NCBI GenBank assembly: GCA_964036045.1
Contig: OZ038387.1
Coordinates: forward strand, 13,950,420-14,014,419
Origin: Eutreptiella sp. 'Long Island Sound 2002'
Taxonomy: Eukaryota > Euglenozoa > Euglenophyceae > Eutreptiales > Eutreptiaceae
Length of the DNA: 64,000 nt
Direction of reading: 5' to 3'
Shown: piece by piece, positions 1 to 10,376 of the stretch
Numbering within the stretch: the first letter of the stretch is position 1
How the letters are laid out: the number at the start of each line of letters is the position of its first letter
The notes under the pieces: model-generated
The model's database searches: none
Seen by the model: only the letters and a program-made list of their open reading frames with translations
What the model was told of the DNA's origin: nothing
Made by a program: the position numbers and the translations under genes

Positions 1-245
1 CATAGCATCACCATAAACGTAACCCTAACCTTTGCAGCCAGTTGGTTTGGCCATGCGAGCCATGTTGATTGGGCTGAACAAGATCCCCCCAATTTCGTTC
101 ATGGCTGCTTTTGCCACATCATTGCTCCATTTTGGACCCCAACACTCACTCTGACCCTAGCCTAGGGTGAGAGCCAGGGCTAGGGTTAGGGCTAGGGTCA
201 CCGAGCTGGTGGAACCAGTCTTGGTTTTATAACCCTTTTTAGTGT
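1..245. other. Noncoding start with degenerate telomere-like tracts
   Basis: No supported gene. Short runs of CCCTAA and its complement occur near 20-32 and 160-205, mixed with variants such as GGGCTAGGG. This looks like decayed interstitial telomere-type DNA rather than a chromosome end. Confidence 0.4.
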
Positions 246-384
246 CTAGGGTGGACCTACCAGGTTTAGCAGCAAGCAGCAAGCAGCAGCACGCGCGAAA
301 TGGGTAAAAATCAGAACTCCATCGTGGTGCTTTGGATTTGGTTGAAATTTTGGTGCATGATACCTATGGGTGTGAAGTACAATC

Positions 385-1170
385 ACACAAAGTTTGAGCA
401 AGAAACTCAACGGTGGCGGCCGGGAACGGGATTCGCAAGAGGCGGACCTCAGTTTCAGAAACTGCAGTTTAGGGCCAAAAACAGCCACTTTTGGGCAAAA
501 AAAGCCGTGGAACATATTCAAAACGGCCAAACGAAGGGAAACGGTGGGTACACTTCATGTGCAGCTTGACTTCCCCGTGTCAACGAGCTGTTTGCGGCCC
601 TCTAACTCCACGATATGTCCCGGAAACGGCCCAAAAAGGCCCCCAGAAGCTCCAAATGCCGACAGTCACAAACCAAGAATAGGCCATATCTTTGGCTACA
701 TGGCTCAAAATGCGATTCCGAGGGCACCTACTCCATCCGCAACCCCCCACTTTTTGTGGTTTCCACCCCTCAAAATTGCCCAAACGGACGCCTAGACCCC
801 AATACCTAGGCCCACTAGGCTGCGGCAAGCTGCAAGCTCAAGCCCAAACAGGTGGGTGCCCAAATGGGTCCACAGGGTCCAATAGGGGCAAAAAGATGAC
901 TTTCTCAAAAATGATCCTAGACCATGTGCAACGCTAAAACAAGTGTTTTTGGACCGTTTTGAGCTTGTGGTGGCCCATTTTGGTCCTCCAAAAATCCAAA
1001 AATGCCTTGAAAATGGGCTGTTTTGGGACCAAAAATGGGTCAAAAATGGGTCAAAAACACATTTTTCCAAACCTCATCCTAGACCATTTGGGGTGCACAA
1101 ACAGGTGAAATGAGCCCATTTTGAGCCCATTTTGGGGCCCCTCAGAAGTCCAAAAAGCCTTGAAAGTGGG
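385..1170 (+). repeat. Dispersed repeat R1, copy A
   Basis: This stretch matches the reverse complement of 51440-52370 over roughly 0.8 kb, judged by eye at about 75-80 percent. It ends with about two units of a ~160-bp subrepeat built on the words AATGGGTCAAAAATGGG and AACAAGTGTTTTT. Open frames here are low-complexity by-products of the repeat. Nothing shows a coding function. Confidence 0.7.
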
Positions 1171-1294
1171 CCTTGTGGTGATGGGGTTCACTTGCAAGCT
1201 GATTCCACTTTGTCAAGAGCCATCAATGTGTGAATCATTCTTGATGTCCCTCACCAGTCATAGCTGATGTTCCCTCCCCCACCAGCTCGGTCCC

Positions 1295-1395
1295 AATATT
1301 CAGTCTAGGGTTAGGGTTAGGTGTAGGGATAGGAGTAGGCTGAGGGTTGGGGGTGGGTGTTAGAGTCAAGGTTGGGTTTAAGGATAGTGTTGGGG
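1295..1395. repeat. Degenerate TTAGGG-like tract
   Basis: The tract contains TAGGGTTAGGGTTAGG followed by decaying variants (TGTAGGGATAGGAG, GGTTGGGGGTGGG). It is consistent with an interstitial telomere-like repeat. Confidence 0.45.
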
Positions 1396-1520
1396 TGCAA
1401 ATTGGACAAAATTTTCCTTAGGGCACCTTTGGTGTTCATGGAGCATCGGACGCCTTAGGCGCCCATGGACGCCTGAGGGCGACACCTTTGGCAACTAACT
1501 GTTGGCCAAAGGCCCCCAGC

Positions 1521-1585
1521 GGGGGGGGGGGGGGGGGCAGGGGTAGTTGGCGTCCTAGGACCCGCGGAGTCGCCCCCCCCCCCCC
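1521..1585. repeat. Poly-G (17) and poly-C (13) runs
   Basis: A run of 17 G at 1521-1537 and a run of 13 C at 1573-1585 lie 35 bp apart. They could pair into a G/C hairpin or form quadruplex structures. Similar runs recur throughout the window. Confidence 0.9.
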
Positions 1586-1605
1586 GTGATTCACTGGCAC
1601 TGGGA

Positions 1606-2385
1606 GTGAACCAGCAGAGCACCACCAACAACATCGAAAGAGCAGCCAGAGTGCTTGGAACACCAGCATTTCTTGTGCTTGGCATAAAACAGTCCAAGAG
1701 AAGGCAAACATGTTGCTGGCCAATACCCAACGCAAGATACGAGCCCTGCTCCGTCTCTATGCCTCTTTGCACTTATCGTGACATTGTGGTGACATATTCC
1801 ACCAAATGCTACCGGGCCATGATCACAATTCCATGGAGACTTTCATGTAAGACGTGCCTCAGGTGTACGTTGGCCGCAAGCAACAGCATGGATAAAGGGC
1901 AGCATAGAGCAATGACAGAACACATTGAGGAGACAAACCCTTGGAGAGTGGAGGCGGCAATCAGCAGAGACACCAGAACCCACTCCTGTGCCCATGCCAC
2001 TAAAGGGCATCAGGAAGTCTTCTGTTTCATAGTAAGGTCTAGCCACTCTAGTGGAGCTCCGAGAACGTTTCTGCCACTGACCTGTATCGTGATCCTTGTA
2101 GCACACCAAGGAACGATCTTCTGGCACCAGCTTCATGACGCCTCAAAATTGCATGAAGGGGCTGAAAGATACAAGACACAAGACCATGTGGCTCAAGCTG
2201 GGGTCAGGTTGAGGCTCAGGACTCAATTGTGGACGTATGTGCATGAACATGACATTCACCGCACCACTCACATGCTTACACCAGACAGCAAAAGAGAGAT
2301 AGTGTGCCTAACTGCATCACAGAATGTTATTCAAACAAACAACCCCTTGCTCTTGGATGGGGATAATGAGGAATTGCCGGTTTGA
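1606..2385 (+). CDS. Unassigned 259-codon open frame
   Basis: The frame is long enough to be unlikely by chance, but I recognise no domain in it. It is rich in Cys, His, Arg and Thr and has no clear hydrophobic, coiled-coil or catalytic pattern. Shorter minus-strand frames overlap it (1843-2136 and 1809-2000), so it may be the shadow of an exon on the other strand. It sits between the poly-G/C runs and a LINE-A tail fragment. A mobile-element exon is a reasonable alternative to a host gene. Confidence 0.2.
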   Translation: MNQQSTTNNIERAARVLGTPAFLVLGIKQSKRRQTCCWPIPNARYEPCSVSMPLCTYRDIVVTYSTKCYRAMITIPWRLSCKTCLRCTLAASNSMDKGQHRAMTEHIEETNPWRVEAAISRDTRTHSCAHATKGHQEVFCFIVRSSHSSGAPRTFLPLTCIVILVAHQGTIFWHQLHDASKLHEGAERYKTQDHVAQAGVRLRLRTQLWTYVHEHDIHRTTHMLTPDSKREIVCLTASQNVIQTNNPLLLDGDNEELPV

Positions 2386-2833
2386 CTCAGCTCGTCAGAT
2401 TTCATGCATCAGTTCTGCACAGGGCTGCAACGTTTCCCACTGGTACTCACCCCACAATGCAAGCTGTCCCACCCTGAATTGCGCAGTTGCAAGGCCATTG
2501 ACACCTTGACACCTGGTCTGAGTGGGGCTTGTGCTGCTGCTTTGCGTGAGCTCAGCTGGTTTTTTTTCCTGTTACTTTTACTGTTACATTTTAGGGATAG
2601 GTTGCGTCTTCGTAAGAGTGGCTGCTACTTTGTAGGGGCTGGGTTAGCCCTGTGAGTGATAGGTGGTAAAGAGCAGGCTGTTGCTGTGTGCCTGCAGGCG
2701 CAAACACCAAAACCATGGGTGCTAGAGTTCTCCCACCCCCCCTCCCTGCCCCACCCCAGGGAAGACGGTCCCCTGCGACACACTTGGGGACGGTTGCCAA
2801 GTGACGGTCCCCCATCACCCCCTGGGGAACCTG

Positions 2834-3162
2834 TTTTTTTTTTGGCTGACTCCAGAAGTTCATGAGAGTACCCAAGACAGTTCTTGGAATATGGGCGACT
2901 CCAGCATGTGATACAGTGGATCCCCGTAATGCGGGCCACGTGGTAGAGACCCACAAACCAGACAGATGTGCAAACCAAAGAGCTCGCTATTGTGGTAGGT
3001 GACCGCCACGCCGGAAGGCAAACCTAGTAAGTATTTGCATGAAGTGTGCTGATGGGAGGAGGTCCTAGGTCGTGTGTGCTTCATGCAGCGGCGGCCGGGA
3101 GGGAGCGATAGATGAGCCACATGAAGCCGTCACCATAGACCAAGAAAGATCAGGGAACCGTA
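2834..3162 (-). mobile_element. LINE-A 3' tail fragment with 11-bp duplication
   Basis: Read on the minus strand, this ends in a poly(A) tail (T run at 2834-2843) preceded by the sequence shared with the other LINE-A tails at 7126, 20713, 25355 and 38076. The 11-mer CCTGGGGAACC occurs at 2821-2831 and again at 3163-3173, which fits a target-site duplication. The insert is about 330 bp and carries no intact coding region, so it is a severely 5'-truncated or SINE-like copy. The 5' end is set only by the duplication. Confidence 0.6.
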
Positions 3163-3434
3163 CCTGGGGAACCGCACTACCATCATACACGCAAATGTTC
3201 AGGCACAGAAATTGCAGTGCAAAACGAAAGAATACAGTGGCAGGGCTGTCTTGCCTTCACGCTCATAAGCGATGTGGCAATATGCATCACCGTGCCCTGA
3301 ATATCCAATGACCTGCGCCAAAACAGGCTCCCCTGTGGACGGATGAACATTACATTTGTCCCAGGGATAAACATGGTTGTGCTAGCAAGTTCCAATTCAT
3401 CGAAAGTGAGCAAAATGTCCTGCCAAGGGGAAGT

Positions 3435-3550
3435 ATCCGCACCCTGCGCGCACCGCGCATGCACCGCGCGTGCACCGTGCGCGCACCGCGTCAGGTATTT
3501 GAACAACTTCTCCAGGAGATGGTCTACGGGGAGAGGAGTTGCAGATGGTA
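3435..3550. repeat. DIRS-like terminal motif, extra copy
   Basis: GCACCGCGC words are repeated four times and followed by CGTCAGGTATTTGAACAAC. The reverse complement of 3480-3543 matches 20341-20404, and the CG-rich part matches the terminal repeat at 3625-3660. It probably belongs to an older terminal fragment of the same element family. Confidence 0.45.
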
Positions 3551-3580
3551 CCTGCTGGGCTCTGAGGCGTTACCATTCCC

Positions 3581-3670
3581 CCTGATTGGCTCTGGATGAA
3601 AGGGTCTACGGAACAACCCCAGTACCCGCACCGCGCATGCACCGCGCGCGCACCGCGTCTGATACTCCCC
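3581..3670. repeat. DIRS-like terminal inverted repeat, right end
   Basis: The reverse complement of this stretch aligns with 14283-14355. Both contain GGGGAGTATCAG, then GGTGCGCG, then GCGGTGCGGGTACTGGGG, with one 12-nt indel. The two ends are therefore in inverted orientation. Confidence 0.55.
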
Positions 3671-3855
3671 CCAAGAGTTTACACTCCCTTCCACAGTGCA
3701 ATGCATGCAAATCAAAATATATGCCGGTCCACTCGGGGCCCCGCAGCACTTTTCGTAGCGCCGCTCGTCGAGTTCAACGTCCCTCGTCTCAAGGGATAGA
3801 TACTGTCCAAAGGGAGGGTGGGTGGGACCCTCCATTTCGATTATGAAAATCGACT

Positions 3856-3950
3856 AAGTGCGAACAAGGGGACAAATGCACACTGCATGGAACACTGCTG
3901 ACGGCAGTTCCAGGGAATGAGTTAAACTTCAGTTTCTACGGAAACTACAG
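3856..3950. repeat. DIRS-like direct repeat, right copy
   Basis: This 95-bp stretch is nearly identical to 14000-14094 in the same orientation; both start AAGTGCGAACAAGGGGACAA. Direct repeats of this kind, together with the inverted ends, resemble the complex termini of DIRS/PAT-like elements. Confidence 0.65.
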
Positions 3951-4716
3951 TTTACTCCCTTCCACAGTGCATTGCAACCACAGCAACCTCTCCATTCCTT
4001 TCCTGTTCAACAGACCCAGCACCAACAACAACCACAGTCGGACCAGGCCTCTCAGCATCCCCGACCGGTTCACCACAGTGCCTCTGTTAAAGTCAAAAAC
4101 CTTACCTACAAAGTCAAGATCACGTACCGGCTCCGTGACAGATTTTCCGCTAATTACAAAACCTACGCGCCGCAGTCTCTGTCGGGCACGGTGTACCGCC
4201 TTCCTCACAAAGCGTCTGGTTCCTACAATTAGAATGTCCTCCAGGTAGACAAAAAACAGCACAGGTAGCCACCACAGGGACGTTTCGACCACACTGTACA
4301 CTAACTTCTCACACAGGAGGGGCGAGTATTTCCAGCCAAACGGCAGGGACTGCCAAACATATTGGGCATCGCCCACACACACACACACTGAACTCCCCTA
4401 CCCACGACTTGGGCAGGCGCAGACTCCAAAAACAATTGGACAGGTCCAATTTTGCCATATACAACCTCTGTCTCCCACCCAGCAAAACGGAATCCCGGAG
4501 GCGTTCAATCTGGGGTAACTGAAAGCCCCTCGCCTTACGGTCATCACAAGCATTCTGTTTGACGCAATTCAAAATGAACGCACACTTCTCACTATTCTTT
4601 GGTCGAACCTGTGCCTTACCGCTTGCTTCCTGCACGTTCTCGTGTTTTCGCAGCGCTCCATCGCGAACCAGGGCTTCCAGCATCTCTCGCACCCCCACCC
4701 AGTCCGACTTGCCCAC
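3945..4716 (-). pseudogene. Reverse transcriptase of the DIRS-like element
   Basis: It would copy the element RNA into DNA. Two overlapping frames give the polymerase in order: a fingers segment with LYMAKLDLSNCFWSLRLP (motif A, 4309-4716), then LPFGWKYSP (motif B), then FFVYLEDILIVG (motif C, 3945-4388). The normal motif C is Y-x-D-D; here the first Asp is Glu (codon GAG), which should cripple the metal site. The frame changes between motifs A and B near the CACACACA run at 4374-4388. RNase H is not obvious downstream. This is a decayed Ty3/DIRS-type RT, best assigned to DIRS by the adjacent tyrosine recombinase. Confidence 0.75.
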
Positions 4717-5218
4717 GCCGTGTGTCTCCTGTCTCCGGTATCTGTCTTCGGTATCGGTCTCTCAAATCCCCCGGAACACAGCGCGACCACGGCGAGTCTG
4801 CTATTGGCACATTCCCCACTTGCCCCAACCCTCTTGCCGCCACCGTTGGGTCGACCTCTCCATCATCCTCCTCGCCACTGTAGTAGCTTTCCTCATCCTC
4901 TAGGTCAATGCCCTTCTCAGCCAACTCCGTTAAACATCCTACAAGCACTGGGACTGTCTCCGAAGTGCCCATGCCAGCTGCATCGCAAATTCCCAACACC
5001 AGCTGGCTCACCGCCTCTGACATCCTGGCTCTCTCCTTCGCATGCACCTGGTCGCACAACTTGTCATGTACATGCATGAGGTCAATGTCCAGCTCCCCCC
5101 CCAGCTCCTTTATCTTCTCCATGCGGTAGCTTTGCGCCCACTCGCGTCTACTCTGCCGTGGCGGTCCTGTCGATCGGGCGCATCTCCTCTTCGGGGCGGC
5201 CTGTCCAGTCCGTCCCAA
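4616..5218 (-). pseudogene. Linker region between recombinase and reverse transcriptase
   Basis: A 200-codon frame with no recognised domain lies directly upstream of and overlapping the RT fragment. It has an acidic patch (GIDLEDEESYYSGEEDDGEVD region) and a predicted helical stretch rich in Glu and Leu. By position it is a Gag-Pol spacer or the N-terminus of the RT polyprotein. The C-terminal third looks frameshifted, since it becomes Arg/Gly/Ser-rich. Confidence 0.4.
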
Positions 5219-5281
5219 AATATCGCCATCTGTCCTTGCCTCGGCTGCAAGCTCCCTGAGCTCTTTGCGTAACCATGCTGG

Positions 5282-6420
5282 TCACCACTGCTTGGAGGAC
5301 CAGCCTCCGTACACAAGGCGGTATCCACTGTCTCCACATACTAGCACCGCTACCTCTCCCCTCTCCACGAACTTCCATGCGTGCTTAGGTTTGGTGTAGT
5401 GTCGCGCCACTAACGGTGACTCCCATCCACCTACAAGCATGACGATTTGGTTTCGCGCGCCCGACACCCACAATTGTGTTGCCCCACCTCACCGCAGACA
5501 GTGACACCTGTAGTTTTCGAGCTCCGACCCCGCCACGAGTGCGACCCATGCTTCCTCCAAATCCGCGGGTGACTGGTAGTCATGCGGCCGCAACACCACG
5601 TTTTTGTCGTTCTTCTTTGATGAACCGCATCCACCGGGACGGCCGTGGCCCAAGGTCTTGACCATGTTCACCACTCCGCGACTTCTCGCCCATGAAGCAA
5701 AGTTTGCCATCCCGAGGTGACGAGACCGTCCAGGCCTCTCCAATCCGAAGCAAGTTCGTGAGCCATAGGACAGCCAAGCCCAGGCACTCGAGCTCCTTCC
5801 ACTCCCATGTGTCCTTCCTCTTGGCGATCTTGCAGATGACATCCCCTTCAGCCCATCGAATGTTTCTTGGGTTTCGTGAGATCCGGAGTCTCTCCAGCGA
5901 CTTGCAAACACCATCCACCACAGCATCCGCCCTTTTGTTACACCGAGATGCCCGCAAATTCAACAAGCAGCCACAAGCATCAATCGGTGTGGAGGATACT
6001 GAACCAGTCATCGGCTAACACCAAAGAACGGGGCTTGGTGTAAACAAAAATGACATTTTGTCTACCGCGTGTCAAGGCAACATAAAAGAGGCTGGTACCA
6101 CAATTGCTGGTATGATCGCCATTTTTTCCGCCAGTCCTAGGCCTGACAGTAGGGCCTTGATCGGCAATTCATGTTGCCCGTCCCTGGCCACTTGTAACAC
6201 GTTCCTTTGAGCACTTCAAGCGGTGCCATGAACCGATTGATCCTGCTGTACCGCAGGAACTTGTACAGTGCTCCCGCGTACGCCTTTCGGGTGCCATCCT
6301 CCAGTTTACGCCACAGTGTAGCTTCGTATGAACTGCCGATCTCGCGCTCTGCTTCCTCCAGAAAGGCCCCCAGGGCGTTTCTGACCCGTACTGCCTGCTT
6401 GTTGCGCCTTCCCGTCCCAC
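5282..6420 (-). pseudogene. Tyrosine recombinase of the DIRS-like element
   Basis: This enzyme would insert the circular DNA copy. The pieces lie in three frames but in the right order. A SAM-like N-terminal helical segment (DGTRKAYAGALYKFLRYSR) lies at about 6205-6350. Box I with the first catalytic Arg (WLTNLLRIGEAW) lies at about 5720-5755. Box II lies at about 5400-5510, with H-C-L-R followed by a TGA in place of the next Arg codon, then GGATQLWVSGA, GGWES and ARHYTKP, which holds the likely nucleophile Tyr. At least two frameshifts and one stop (CGA to TGA type) inactivate it. The R...HxxR...GW...Y pattern supports the family call, and context supports a DIRS-like rather than Crypton origin. 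Confidence 0.7.
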
Positions 6421-6469
6421 TGTCAGCTAGCGACCCCCCCCCTGGGACCTGGGGGTCCGCTAGGCCGCC

Positions 6470-7107
6470 TTAGCGGCATCCGAATTCTGCACTTTGGAAC
6501 ACCCAGTGCCGGTTTCCGCAAAAATTGCACGGTCGAGAGGGCGGGTTGGTGCAATCCTGCCAGGTACCTTTATTGGTGCGAAAGTGCTTGCGTCCGTTGA
6601 TCCACCTGGATTCGAAATCCTCCGGGCATCCTCTCCTGGGCTTCAGCGTCCCATCACGGCCTCCACCATCCCGTGATTTACTTTTGCGGTCGTTGTCCGA
6701 TGAGCTGTCCGAATCCGAGGAGGAGTCACTCGACGAGTCCAAGCTGGTGGCGTCTGAGGAGTCGCTGGACGAGCTGGTGTCGTCTGATGAGTATGTCGGC
6801 CCGCTTCGCCCTCTTGCGACTCTCCTATTTTCGGCGCTTCTGCTCCTTTTTCGCCCGCTTCTTGGGTTTGGCTTTTGCTTTCTTCCTCTTCTCCCGCTCT
6901 CGTTGTTTCTTGTTTTTGGCCTCGTCCTTCAGCAGGCGTCTACCGTCCTTGTCTAGTTCTACGATCGCATCCCAGATCTCGTGTGCAAACACACCCATTG
7001 GTACCTCTTCCGTGTTGTTCTTCGCCATGGTTTCAACCATTTTTGACATTTTAGGTACCCACTTCGGGGCTCCTTTTCGCTTCCGCATCCGGCGCAGGTT
7101 ATCTCTA
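6470..7107 (-). pseudogene. Gag C-terminal part with zinc knuckle
   Basis: The minus strand first reads a lysine/arginine-rich helix (7107-6825) with many KKR and KKE words. A frameshifted 90-codon part (6742-6470) follows with a Ser/Asp run (MDSSSDSSSDSDSSSDND) and a knuckle CNFCGNRHWVFQSAEFGC, close to the C-x2-C-x4-H-x4-C nucleic-acid-binding motif. This is the expected RNA-packaging part of a retrotransposon capsid protein. Its N-terminal half lies on the far side of the nested LINE at 13405-14057. Confidence 0.55.
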
Positions 7108-7125
7108 TTCAGCCCCAGTGGCTCC
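7107..7125. repeat. Target-site duplication of LINE-A copy 1, 3' side
   Basis: ATTCAGCCCCAGTGGCTCC abuts the LINE poly(A) tract (T run 7126-7134). It matches 13386-13404 at 17 of 19 bases; both differences are A/G transitions. Confidence 0.65.
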
Positions 7126-7397
7126 TTTTTTTTTGACTGACTCCAGAAGTTCAAAGAATACTCAAGACTGTGCTTGGGGAGGTGGGCGTCTCCAGCATAT
7201 GATACAGTGGATCCCCGCAACGCGGGGCACATGGCAAAGACCCGGAGTTCACATGCGTATACCAGAGGGCTCTCTGATGCGGTAGGCAAAACCACCACGC
7301 CATATGGCAAGCCTATAATGCGTAAGATTTAAGGGGGTTAAGACATGCTGGATCACGTGTGTGCCGTTCCCCACAGGTCCTCAAGAGTGACAAGCTT

Positions 7398-8838
7398 TCA
7401 TCGCTTTGCAGGGGCCATGACCGGTGGCGGGCGTTGGCCCAGGATGCCAGGCCTTTTGCGGCAATGGCGTTTAGGCAGAGGCGACTCCACCCGGTGGGCG
7501 GCGCGCTCAGATGCCCACAATTGGCTCATCACCGAAAAGAGCTGAATCCTTCGGTTATGCCGCTGGTAGTGCTGGTCTGCGGAGGTGGTCCACACTCTAG
7601 CACGTCGCAGAAGGGAGTGCCAATGCCGTGATTGCCGCGCCAGATCATCGATCACGTCGCGGCATGAAACCATCAGTGAGGCCCCGAGAACGGCACCATG
7701 ATGCAGAAACCAAGGCTGGACCAGATACTGCATTGCCGAAGCTACCTGCTGTGCCCCTGGGTCTGCGGCAATGGGACAGAGGCACTGGTCAAGATATTTC
7801 ACCGCCCATGACCTGGTGTGGTACAACTGCGGCCGGTCCCATGTGCGCATTGCTCTACGGTTGGACGTCTCTTGAGAGGCGCGGCCATCCCGCCGCGATA
7901 TTCTCTCCCGGGGCCCCGTATACCCTACTTGATTGCGGAGGACAGAGTCCCTGGGGTTCGGTCATACAGGTCGTGGGCGCAGCTTTGTGTACCATGCCGG
8001 CACCGTTGTGGATAGCATGGGCGGCACCTGTGGGTCGCGGGGGGGGCATGGTGAGTTGGCCGCGCAGTTGGCATACGCCATGTAGGGCGTGGTACTGGTG
8101 CCAGGCCACACGTTCCCTGAGGTCTATCCGCATTGTTCGGGGGATGTGGTCCCATAGGGACTGTGGTATGCGAAGGCAGGAAACATGGTGTAGGTCCGCC
8201 GGCGACGCCCTGTTCCACCATTCTGTTGCCGTATCTCGCCACGGTCCCCGGGTGCTAAGCCACATGTTGCGAAATGCGACTTTCCAACACATGCAGTGGA
8301 TGAGGTGTTTGTGGACAGTGGTACCGTGATGGAGGGGACATATGGGGCATTTGGGGGTGGTATGGTCCCACGGCGCGCCCGTCCCATCCCATCGTACCTG
8401 GCCCGAGAGCCATTTAACCCAAAGCATATGTCGGTCCCCGCGCATCGGCAGCCAAGATACCCAGTGCGCACCATCGAAAGTGACAACTCGCCTCCGCTGG
8501 AGGATCCATTTCTGCGCCGGAGTGGGGGTGGGCCCGCCGCACATTGCAATATCTTCGGGGCACCGGGGGTCGTAATCCGGCACGGGTAGGCGCGTGGCCA
8601 TCTTGGCGAGCAGGTCTACTTCCCCATTTCGTCGAATTTGTTCGCGTTCCTGCGCATTACGGGCCTCCGTCTCTGGGGATCCACTCCGCGGCGACGTGTG
8701 TGTGTTGCACCTAGTCGCACACTTTGTGGCAGATGTCGGCGTCAGAACATTCTTACGTGGGCCGGCGGTGTGCGTATTTTGTGACGGCCATGTTGTCGAT
8801 ATATTGAGTGTCACCGTCGAATGCGATGGCTGCGCCAA
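7398..8838 (-). pseudogene. LINE-A ORF2 C-terminus with CCHC-like knuckle
   Basis: Frames at 7855-8838 and 7398-7850 cover the end of RNase H and the C-terminal domain. The knuckle C-P-I-C-P-L-H-H-G-x-x-V-H-K-H-L-I-H-C lies near 8290-8350. A basic tail (PLPKRHCRKRPG region) lies near 7450. In copy 2 the protein runs on past the position equivalent to 7398, where copy 1 has CGA changed to TGA. C-terminal knuckles of this type bind nucleic acid during target-primed reverse transcription. Confidence 0.65.
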
Positions 8839-9637
8839 TGGCTACTCCGTACATTTCAGCCCTGTAGGACTGCTGTGGGCCCGCCACCCGGGCAAGGATG
8901 CAAAGAGGCCCTTTTGTCACTGCTGCGCCCGCCGCCTGGTATTCCGAGCCCGCAATCTCAACTGTTTGAAGGCTGCCATCGGAGTATAGGGACGTTCCGG
9001 TTGACGGTTGCTGGTTTGAGTAGCACGCTATACCCGCGATGGTGACAGGGCGGTATCCCGCAGGCACCGTGCCCGCCGAGGGGTCTTCGTGGTACCGGTG
9101 TGGGGGAATGTAGTGGCGCGTGTGGAGGACATCCCCCACCTGCTCTTTGCGGGCTGACAGGAGGACGCCGTCATCGGAGCTTTCGCTATCGATGAGGTTG
9201 GCCCCCCCGGCCGGCCGCGGCGGAAGTGCTATGTGAAGTGCGGTGCGAGCACCCAGCTGGGTGAGTATAGCTAGGTAGTTGCGAATAGGCAACGCTCGGG
9301 AGGGCAGGTCTTTGCTAAGGTCGCAGCAAATGGATCCCGGGTGTGGCAATAGCGTGTTATGTACCATTGTGGTGAAGCGTGCTCTGTGGGCCCAAAACAG
9401 TTGGTGTAACCCCATTCCGCCCAGGCGGTGAGGGGAAGTGACATGGAGGACGTCGTATGATTTGTGAACGTCCACCTTATTGAGTTCCATGCCCTCCGCC
9501 ATAAGCACAAACCGCAAGCACATGGAGTCCATGGTTTTGAACATTGAGTCGTTGGGGAGAAACAAGGTGCGGTACGTCCATCGTGGGATCAGGGCGGTGT
9601 TCAGCAGCTTCACCCGCTCGAAAGCGTTCAATGGCAA
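8753..9637 (-). pseudogene. LINE-A thumb and RNase H domain, copy 1
   Basis: The first half is the RT thumb/connection (LLNTALIPRWTYRTLFLP, then GGMGLHQLFWAHRARF). The second half is RNase H with YSDGSLQ (first Asp), YRAEMYGVAIGAAIA (Glu) and QYIDNMAVTK (second Asp). The frame breaks at AHRRPT, where copy 2 continues through EWIPSHRLE to the last catalytic residue. This activity would remove the RNA strand after first-strand synthesis. The open stretch is long because the copy is young. Confidence 0.7.
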
Positions 9638-9683
9638 GTATTGGTATCACGCCAGATCAGTTGCGGCCGTCCCCACGAAGTCA

Positions 9684-10376
9684 TCACGTGCCTTTTGTTC
9701 CCAGGTCGGATGTGCCAGGAGGTGACCAAGGTAGTGGAAGATAGGGGGCTGCAACAACAATCGCGCATCGCCCCACATGATGGTGTCCATGGTCCGGGAC
9801 TCTCTTCGTGCCACACCCTGACGGCGGGAGGGTGGGGCCCAACGGTACACGTGTGTCTTTGAAGGGTTCGTCTTGAGGCCCAGTATGGCAGACAACTGAT
9901 TGACGCGCTGCAGGACGTGGGTTCGGGGAGATGATGGCGATGTCGTCGACATAGGCCAGGTTGGTGCTGTTGGGAAATTCCCTGGTGAGAGTTTGACGCA
10001 AGGCCTCATACACCAGAACAAAAAGGGCTGGGGACAGGCGGCTCCCCTCCTTGATGCCACGGCGCAACGGAAAACGGACTTCTCCGTACACCCCCGTGCT
10101 GTGCGCGTCGATGTTGGCCACCATGTTGTAGATGCGGGCCGGGGTTCCAATCGGCTGAAGTCCGTAGGTGAGGCACTCATGGGGCATGCTGGGGTAAGCT
10201 TTTGGGATGTCCAGGAGGCATACCAGCGCTCCGTCCCCGTATTGGTGTAAAAGCATCGACATGCAGAGGGCTTGTTGCGATGTGGTATAGCCTCGCCTAC
10301 ATCCTGCTTGGGGGTCGGACAGCGCCTCCTCGATAGGCGCGCCGCTTGGATGCCGTCTTGTTTTCTCCCATGGCAT
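9684..10376 (-). pseudogene. LINE-A reverse transcriptase palm, copy 1
   Basis: Motifs are DPQAGCRRGYTTSQQ (motif 2 region), LVCLLDIPKAYPSMPHE (motif A, catalytic Asp present), RFPLRRGIKEGSRLSPALF (motif B, where copy 2 has the usual GCPLSP) and NLAYVDDIAIISPN (motif C with both Asp). A deletion of about a dozen bases after SPN, relative to copy 2, shifts the frame. The overlapping frame at 9647-10513 carries the downstream part (AILGLKTNPSKTHVYRW). The N-terminal RT motifs are missing here because they lie in the inverted block just upstream. Confidence 0.75.

Noticed and set aside
6040-6110. Minus-strand peptide FYVALTRGRQNVIFV, like helicase motif VI
   Set aside because: No other helicase motif nearby, and it lies between the two halves of the tyrosine recombinase, where a second helicase makes little sense.
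7628-9045. Plus-strand open frames of up to 233 codons over LINE-A
   Set aside because: Antisense shadows of the LINE-A C-terminus and RNase H, which are identified on the minus strand.
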